Assembly: GCF_014203735.1 (NCBI RefSeq)
Contig: NZ_JACHJQ010000010.1
Coordinates: 310,001-374,000 of the forward strand
From: Actinophytocola algeriensis
GTDB taxonomy: Bacteria > Actinomycetota > Actinomycetes > Mycobacteriales > Pseudonocardiaceae
Length of the DNA stretch: 64,000 nucleotides
Reading direction: 5' to 3'
The position numbers and the translations under genes were made by a program. Below, piece after piece: positions 58,181 through 64,000 of this stretch; positions within the stretch are counted from its first letter, which is position 1, and every line of letters begins with the position of its first letter. The notes under the pieces were generated by a model that had not been told where the DNA came from, did no database searches, and worked only from the letters and a program-made list of their open reading frames with translations.

Positions 58181-58774
58181 TCAATGCCAGTCCAGCATCT
58201 GGTCCTCCACCACCACGGCTCTCACCCCGTCGATCTCGACACCGTGTTCGAGGGCGTCGGCTATGTCGCTGAGCATCACAGAGATGCTGGGCCACAGAGG
58301 TTCGAACTCGGCCGCTTCGACTTTGTCCCACCGCATGACGCATCCGCTCAACGGACCAGAGCGCACATCGACGAACAAGTCGCCCCCGCCGCCATCGCCC
58401 GCAACGGGTAGCCAGACGGGCAGCCACCCGGAGACCGGCGTACCCGCAGGTTCGTCAACCAACGCGGCGATGTCGTGTTCGGACACGCCCTCCACCCACG
58501 TCTCCAGCAAGGACTCGCGCGTGTCGATGACGCGATCGATGTCATACGGCACGTAGTTGGGCGGTATCAGGATGCCGCCGACATGGTTCGTCACCCCACA
58601 CGACATCCGCCACCACGCGACCAGATCCGACGGCAACGGCCGGTTCAACAACGCGGAGACCAACTCCAGATCCGTGCGCTTCACGGGTGGTCGTAGACAT
58701 GCGGCCGTGCCAGGGGCATGAACACTCAGCCAGGAAACAACCTGACGCCATGCGGATTCGGCATCATTCAGCAC
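58181..58774 (-). CDS. SMI1/KNR4-like (SUKH superfamily) protein
   Basis: This 197-aa protein has the N-terminal pattern RTDLELVSALLNRPLPSDLV then WWRMSCGVTNHVGGILIPPN, typical of SUKH-fold proteins (a small helix-loop before a Gly-rich turn). WLPVAGDGGGGDLFVDVRSG is the second signature. SUKH proteins often act as immunity proteins to polymorphic toxins. No toxin is next to it here, so it may be an orphan. GTG 58774 is the start. It converges on the MFS gene with a 48-bp gap. Confidence 0.82.
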   Translation of the reverse strand: MLNDAESAWRQVVSWLSVHAPGTAACLRPPVKRTDLELVSALLNRPLPSDLVAWWRMSCGVTNHVGGILIPPNYVPYDIDRVIDTRESLLETWVEGVSEHDIAALVDEPAGTPVSGWLPVWLPVAGDGGGGDLFVDVRSGPLSGCVMRWDKVEAAEFEPLWPSISVMLSDIADALEHGVEIDGVRAVVVEDQMLDWH

Positions 58775-58920
58775 TCAAGCATCATGCCATGCCCGGCCCG
58801 GCCTGGACCGGACGACGGTCCACGATCTCCTCACCACCACCGTACGGAAATGATCGGCAGATCCGGCCCGACACCGGGTTACGAGGCATCCCTTTTGGCA
58901 GGGACTCTTTTCGGTGGGCT

Positions 58921-58973
58921 GCCTGCCATCCCGTCGACCTCACTTCGCCAGGTCGACGGGATGGCAGGCAGTC
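58921..58973. repeat. Perfect 22-bp inverted repeat
   Basis: CTGCCTGCCATCCCGTCGAC + CT, a 9-nt loop, then the exact reverse complement. It is a long stable stem between the SUKH gene start and the 3' end of the ABC binding-protein gene. It may terminate the leftward ABC operon (about 60 bp past its stop). The first 14 bases recur at 38037, so it belongs to a dispersed element. Nothing else was found in the 256-bp gap. Confidence 0.75.
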
Positions 58974-59030
58974 TTGGGGGTGGTGTGTGTGGCGGCTTTC
59001 CTCGGTCCGGCCTGGGTGGAACAGCGCTGA

Positions 59031-59994
59031 CTAGCTCGGCAGGGTCCGTAGGTACTCGGCGAAGCCTTCCAGGCCGTCCACGTTGCGGGGGCCGCTGATG
59101 CCCTCGTTGTAGTCGAGGGTGTAGAAGCGGTTGTTCACCACCGCGGGGAGGGACGCGGTGGTGGGTGAGGTCTTCAGGAAGTCGATCTTCTCCTGGGCGG
59201 GCTGGTCGCCGTAGTCGAGGATGATGATCACCTCCGGCTTGGCCTGTACGACCGGTTCCCAGCCGACCTGGGTCCAGCGCTGGTCGAGGTCGGCGAAGAT
59301 GTTGCGGCCGCCCGCGAACTCGATGATCTCGTTCGGTGGCACCTGGTTGCCCGCGGTGAACGGCTGGTCGGTGCCCGAGTCGTACAGGAACACCGGCACC
59401 GGGTCGCCCTGGGGCGCTTCGCTTCGCACCTTCTCGACGCGGTCCTTCAGGTCCGCCACGACGTCCTTCGCACGGGACTCGACGTCGAAGATCCGGCCCA
59501 TCCGCTCCAGGTCCGTGTAGAGGGCCTCGAACGGGGTGACCTTCTCCGGGTGGTTCGGGTAGTTGTAGCAGGACTCCGTGTGCATGAAGCTCTGGATGCC
59601 GAGCCCGTCCAGGATCTCCGGGGTGATGCCGCGCTCGTCGGAGAACCCGGAACGCCAGCCCGCGACCACGAAGTCGGCCTTCGCCTCGACGACGAGTTCC
59701 TTGTTGAGCAGGTCGTCGCCAAGGAACTCGACCTTCGCGTACTCGGCCGCCCACGGCGACTCCTCGACGGGCGGGTTCGCGGGTGGCATCACGTAACCGT
59801 GCACGTGGTCGGTCAGGCCGAGTGCGAACATCTTGTCCGCGCTGCCGCCTTCGTACACCACCGCCCGCTGGGGCGTGGTGTACTCGACCTCCTCGCCGCA
59901 CCGGGACACGGTGACGGTCCGCGTGCCGGGGTTCTCGGCGACCTGCGCACCGCAGGCCGCGAGCGGGATCGTGGCCACGACGAGCGCGGCGAGT

Positions 59995-60011
<17 letters not shown>
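59031..60011 (-). CDS. ABC importer substrate-binding lipoprotein (siderophore/metallophore/B12 class)
   Basis: This 326-aa protein has a lipobox ending in Cys20 (TIPLAAC), so it is anchored outside the membrane. The fold is that of class III periplasmic binding proteins: RAVVYEGGSADKMFALGLTD early, then KADFVVAGWRSGFSDERGIT, and NIFADLDQRWTQVGWEPVVQ with KPEVIIILDYGD in the second lobe. It binds a metal chelate or corrinoid. ATG 60011 has GGAAAG upstream and lies 17 bp inside the ATPase gene. Third gene of the uptake operon. Confidence 0.9.
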
Positions 60012-60795
<784 letters not shown>

Positions 60796-60796
60796 G

Positions 60797-61870
60797 TCAG
60801 CGCCCTCCGAACAGGTAGCCGCGGCGCCGCATCAGGACGACGAACACCGGTACACCCACCAGTGCCGTGATCGCGCCAAGGGGCAGCTCGCGCGGCGCGA
60901 CCACGGTCCGCGACACCAGGTCCACCCACACCATGAGCACCGCACCCACGAGCGGCGCGACGACCAGCACCCGCGCGTGCCCCGCGCCGACCAGGATCCG
61001 CACCACGTGCGGCACCACCAGCCCGACGAAGCCGATCGCGCCGCTCACCGCGACCATCGCGCCGGTCGCCACCGCCGTCAGCACGAACAGTCCCCTTCGG
61101 ACCACCGCGGCGTCGACACCGAGGCTGCCCGCCGTCTCGTCACCGAGCGACAGCACGTCCAGCGCCCGGCTGTACCGGCGCACCACCGCGAGCGCGACCA
61201 GCACCACCACGGCGACGACCGGCAGCGCGCCCCACGTCGCGGCACCGAACCCGCCCATCGTCCAGAACAGCACGGCGCTCGTCGCCTCGCTGTCCGGCGC
61301 GAAGTAGATGATCACGCTCAGCACGGCCTGGAACCCGAACGCCATCGCGACCCCGGTCAGCACCAGCCGCAACGGCATGATCCCCGCCGCGGAGCGGGAC
61401 GCCACGTACACCAGCGCGGAGGCGCCCAGCGCACCGGCGAACGCGCCCGCCGACACCGCGTAGATCCCCAGTCCCGCCAGCCCGCCGGAGACGCCGACCG
61501 CGACCGCGCCCACCGAGGCACCCGACGACACGCCGAGGATGAACGGGTCCGCCAGGGCGTTCCGCACCAGCGCCTGCACCACGACGCCGACCGCCGCGAG
61601 CCCGGCGCCGACGACCGCGGCCAGCAGCACCCTGGGCGTCCGGATCTGCCAGACGATCTGGTAGCGGGTCACCTCGTCCGGCCCGATCTCCCCGCCCGAC
61701 ACCGCGGCCCACAGGTACCGCACGGTCTCCACCGGCGCGATCACCGCGGGCCCCAGCCCGATCGCCACCAGCACGGAGGCGAGCAGAACGACGGACAGGG
61801 CGATCGCGAGCGCCCGCACCGAGCCGCCGACCCGGCGTCGACCGGCAAGCCATCTGGAATTGATTGTCAT
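60797..61870 (-). CDS. ABC importer permease (FecCD/BtuC class)
   Basis: This 357-aa protein has about nine to ten helices with family motifs: WQIRTPRVLLAAVVGAGLAA, ALVRNALADPFILGVSSGAS and GFVGLVVPHVVRILVG (the coupling region). It is a homodimer-type permease since no second permease gene is present. ATG 61870 (not the longer frame to 61984) is chosen because TACAGT lies eight bases upstream as a -10 box and the family start (about 15 residues before the first helix) fits. The transcript seems leaderless, with a Zur-like box over the start. Confidence 0.92.
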   Translation of the reverse strand: MTINSRWLAGRRRVGGSVRALAIALSVVLLASVLVAIGLGPAVIAPVETVRYLWAAVSGGEIGPDEVTRYQIVWQIRTPRVLLAAVVGAGLAAVGVVVQALVRNALADPFILGVSSGASVGAVAVGVSGGLAGLGIYAVSAGAFAGALGASALVYVASRSAAGIMPLRLVLTGVAMAFGFQAVLSVIIYFAPDSEATSAVLFWTMGGFGAATWGALPVVAVVVLVALAVVRRYSRALDVLSLGDETAGSLGVDAAVVRRGLFVLTAVATGAMVAVSGAIGFVGLVVPHVVRILVGAGHARVLVVAPLVGAVLMVWVDLVSRTVVAPRELPLGAITALVGVPVFVVLMRRRGYLFGGR

Positions 61871-61875
61871 TGTCA
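61855..61875 (-). promoter_or_regulatory. Weaker Zur/Fur-like box over the ABC operon start
   Basis: On the minus strand the sequence is TTGACAATGACAATCAATTC, with TGACAATGACAATCA matching the TGA-AAT-A-TCA frame of Zur boxes, but its half-sites are only partly symmetric. It overlaps the ATG at 61870 and follows the -10-like TACAGT. Binding here would block a leaderless promoter. Confidence 0.5.
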
Positions 61876-62025
61876 AGTACTGTACCCGGCACGTCCGGGT
61901 GATCAACCCGCGGTGCGCCTGCGGACGCGCGCACGGGGCCGGACGGGTGAACGACGCTGCACCGATCGGCTCTCTGCACCCCATGAGGCCAATGGGACGT
62001 TCTCGTCATGCGTCTCGCACCCTCG

Positions 62026-62527
62026 CGATGGCCGCCGCGGTCGGCCTTGCCCGCGGCACCGGCGACTACGAGGTGCCGCGGAAGGTCTTCCTCGACTTCG
62101 GCGGCGCCACGGTCGACCTGGCGGAGTTCGCGATCGAACCGAACCCCGGTGTCCGCACGCTGAGCCCGTTCCCGACGTTCCTCGGTGAGTGGTGCCTGAC
62201 GGCCGGGGACGAGCCCGCCGTGGTCCGCCGGATCGTGCGGACCGCGCGCGAGAACCTCGCCGAGAACGTCGCGGAGCACAGGAACAACCCCGGCCACCCG
62301 GCTGGCCGTCCTCAACTCCGCTGATCCACCAGGACGTCTTCGGCGGGCAGAACGTCGGCCGGGTCGTCATCGGTGGCACGACGAAGGAGGCGGGGTTCGC
62401 GACGGTCGACATCTCCGGGTCCATCGACCCGGAGATGTCGACCACGAGGAGTACGCGCTGGTGCTGCGGGACTTCCTGGCGCAGCCCGCGGGCCCTTCGG
62501 TGTCGCTCAACACCCAGGAGTCAGTAG
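62026..62527 (+). pseudogene. Frameshifted remnant of an exported protein gene
   Basis: Three frames carry successive, clearly related protein pieces. First GDYEVPRKVFLDFGGATVDL up to about 62310 (…AVLNSAD in the adjacent frame), then HQDVFGGQNVGRVVIGGTTK and EAGFATVDISGSIDPEMST to about 62440, then EEYALVLRDFLAQPAG to about 62527. At least two indels are needed to join them. The N-terminal region lacks a normal signal peptide. The pieces read like a secreted actinomycete hypothetical protein. It is probably dead unless sequencing errors explain the shifts. Confidence 0.6.
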
Positions 62528-62589
62528 GCGGGGACGGCCAGGAGCATCACCAGCCAACGACACCCCGGTGAACCATCCCGGTCACAGCA

Positions 62590-63102
62590 CTAGGAAACCT
62601 GTGTGGTGTCCGCGATCGGCACGCTTTGGTTGCCGACCGGACAAAAGACGAGGCTCGAGTGCGGAGAAAAACAGGACGGTGTGTAGGTCACGGTGCCCGC
62701 ATTGCCGTACGTATACTCGGCACTACCGGAAAAGGTCGCCCACTCACCCGGCACCAGCCTCGGATGCGTCATCTCACGGATGGACAACGTTCCGCTCTCG
62801 GCACCTTGCAGCCGGAGGTGCATCCAGGCGTCGAACTCGTTGGCCGGTATCTCGTCGAACGAGGGCGGCCACAACATTCTGAAACTTGCCTCGATCGACT
62901 CGGTCGCGCCGACATTCGTCGTGGTCGGGGCTGTAACGGTCAACTGCGGATCGATATACCACATGCCCCCAGTCCCCAAGTAGGCATAGTACCTGGCAGT
63001 GACCGTGTCGGCTGCCGCGGGCGCCGCCGCGACTGTCATCAACCCCACAGATGCCACCACCGAAACCAGCGCGGATGCGACTCGCCTGCCCCACCGAGAC
63101 AT
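62590..63102 (-). CDS. Secreted hypothetical protein
   Basis: This 170-aa protein has a clear signal peptide (RRVASALVSVVASVGLMTVA, cleavage near AAA-D at about 32). The mature part is a ~138-aa beta-rich protein (YYAYLGTGGMWYIDPQLTVT; GTLSIREMTHPRLVPGEWAT) with two Cys (SCFSPHSSLVFC), likely one disulfide. Codon third positions are less GC-biased than most genes here, suggesting recent transfer. No family recognised. Confidence 0.78.
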   Translation of the reverse strand: MSRWGRRVASALVSVVASVGLMTVAAAPAAADTVTARYYAYLGTGGMWYIDPQLTVTAPTTTNVGATESIEASFRMLWPPSFDEIPANEFDAWMHLRLQGAESGTLSIREMTHPRLVPGEWATFSGSAEYTYGNAGTVTYTPSCFSPHSSLVFCPVGNQSVPIADTTQVS

Positions 63103-63228
63103 GGCACTCCTTCGACCGTAGACATCAGTTGTCGACGCCCAGCATGCGTTGGTCTGAGCCCGCGTGTCATCTCATAACGTGTGACGTCCCGCCGGACCTG
63201 TACCCCAAGAGTCAACAGCGACAATCCA

Positions 63229-64000
63229 CTAGAGGCGGTCGTCGAAGAGCTGAACCCAGCGACCGTCGAAACCGCCGTTCGCCGGGGTGTACCACTCGCC
63301 AGGCAGCCAGGTGCCGGTCTCGCGGTGGTCCGCGCTGTCGACGGCGCCCGTGTGGACGAAGAAGTCGTGCTGGCGCCAGTAGGTGTTGTGGGACGCGGGA
63401 TCGCCGCTCGCCGCGCCGCGGCTGCGGCCCGCGCTGTCGACGCCGAGGCCCGCGTACCCGCCGAAGTCGTCCGAGCCCGAGATCTCGTCGGCGTTCTCCT
63501 CACCGGAGTACGCGCCGTAGAACCACGCCTTCTGCAGTACGCCTTCGCGGCCGTCCGTCAGGTCCGACGCGGCGCTGTCCCGGGACGCGGTGTAGAAGCG
63601 CTGCAGGCCCGCGCTCACCTCCGCCGCGCCGTTCTCGGCGGTCACCGGGCTTTCCAGCAGCACGTCGCTCGACTTGTCGGCCAGCCAGTGGGTTTGCCAG
63701 TTCGCGTGCTGCCAGTGCGTCGGGACGACATCGGCGAGGTCCTGCAGTTCGTAGGTGACGCGTTTGGTCGCCTGCCAGGGGACGGCGGTGCCGTTGTCCA
63801 CCTTGCTCGCCAAGGCGTTCGCCGTCGCCGGGGTGATCGGCTGGGCCCGCCACGTCGCCACCGCGGCCGCCGAGTTCTCCGGGACGAACGCGTAGTGCAC
63901 GTTCTTCTCGTTGTCGTTGTTGATGTCCGTCTCGGCCGTGCTCGTGCTTTCCATGCGCGCGGCGATGGTCGTCCACGGTGTGGTGGCGAACCGCAGTTCG
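63229..64000 (-). CDS. Partial hypothetical protein (5' end outside window)
   Basis: The frame is open from the TAG at 63229 to the window end (257 codons), so the N-terminus is missing; an internal ATG at 63954 is not the start because coding sequence continues upstream (LRFATTPWTTIAARM). It has many Trp and Asp/Asn residues (VVPTHWQHANWQTHWLADKS; DFGGYAGLGVDSAGRSRGAA) and no membrane segment in the visible part. It looks like the C-terminal part of a larger secreted or surface protein. No family recognised. Confidence 0.7.
   Translation of the reverse strand, partial: ELRFATTPWTTIAARMESTSTAETDINNDNEKNVHYAFVPENSAAAVATWRAQPITPATANALASKVDNGTAVPWQATKRVTYELQDLADVVPTHWQHANWQTHWLADKSSDVLLESPVTAENGAAEVSAGLQRFYTASRDSAASDLTDGREGVLQKAWFYGAYSGEENADEISGSDDFGGYAGLGVDSAGRSRGAASGDPASHNTYWRQHDFFVHTGAVDSADHRETGTWLPGEWYTPANGGFDGRWVQLFDDRL

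Noticed and set aside
61870-61984. Longer N-terminus for the FecCD-like permease
   Set aside because: The extra 38 residues are Arg/Cys/Pro-rich, the promoter-like TACAGT and the box lie inside this stretch, and the family N-terminus fits ATG 61870.

Overview
The window is GC-rich actinomycete DNA. Codons end mostly in G or C, GTG starts and 4-bp ATGA/GTGA gene overlaps are common, and it carries DivIVA-like, AfsR/SARP-like, LuxR-LAL, FadR/GntR and TetR regulators, F420-type (LLM) oxidoreductases and a bL37-like ribosomal peptide. Together these suggest a filamentous member of the Pseudonocardiales (Lentzea/Saccharothrix/Amycolatopsis type); the exact genus is inference. About 65 genes are called, plus one tRNA. 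No IS element, phage or CRISPR array was recognised.

Left part (1-8434): two membrane proteins (one MmpS-like), then a leftward catabolic operon (Fe-S protein, FAD-linked oxidase, small protein, APC permease, LLM oxidoreductase). It is divergent from a FadR-type repressor and a cache-domain protein, with a palindromic operator between them. 8595-13483: a DivIVA-like protein and a complete selenocysteine system. selC (tRNA-Sec), selA and selB lie on the minus strand and selD is divergent. 13610-17012: an operon with MauE- and MauD-like proteins and a Tat-type exported protein that has exactly 12 cysteines plus two peptidoglycan-binding repeats.

Middle part (17019-46098): bL37; a leftward TetR/MFS/carboxylesterase/TetR group divergent from SMP-30 and LLM genes; a secreted hydrolase block (GH81 beta-1,3-glucanase, trypsin-like protease, two tandem subtilases); a LAL regulator; a micro-ORF coupled to a short-chain dehydrogenase; a Gfo/Idh/MocA-aldo/keto reductase fusion; a DUF1684 protein; and two tandem diguanylate cyclases. 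At 43576-46098 a 34-aa peptide gene, a SagB-type peptide dehydrogenase and an MFS exporter form a candidate RiPP-like operon, next to a divergent AfsR-like regulator.

Right part (49621-64000): a lipoprotein, a virginiamycin-B-lyase-like propeller, a TetR gene and small hypothetical genes. Then comes a locus that looks metal-regulated. Zur/Fur-like boxes precede a methyltransferase, a divergent operon (33-aa ORF, DUF364-like protein, GHMP kinase, cysteine-synthase-like PLP enzyme) and an MFS exporter. A binding-protein-dependent ABC importer of the siderophore/cobalamin class follows, with a weaker box over its first start codon. I read this as a candidate metallophore (possibly zincophore) synthesis, export and uptake system. 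The window ends with a frameshifted pseudogene, a secreted hypothetical protein and a partial gene.
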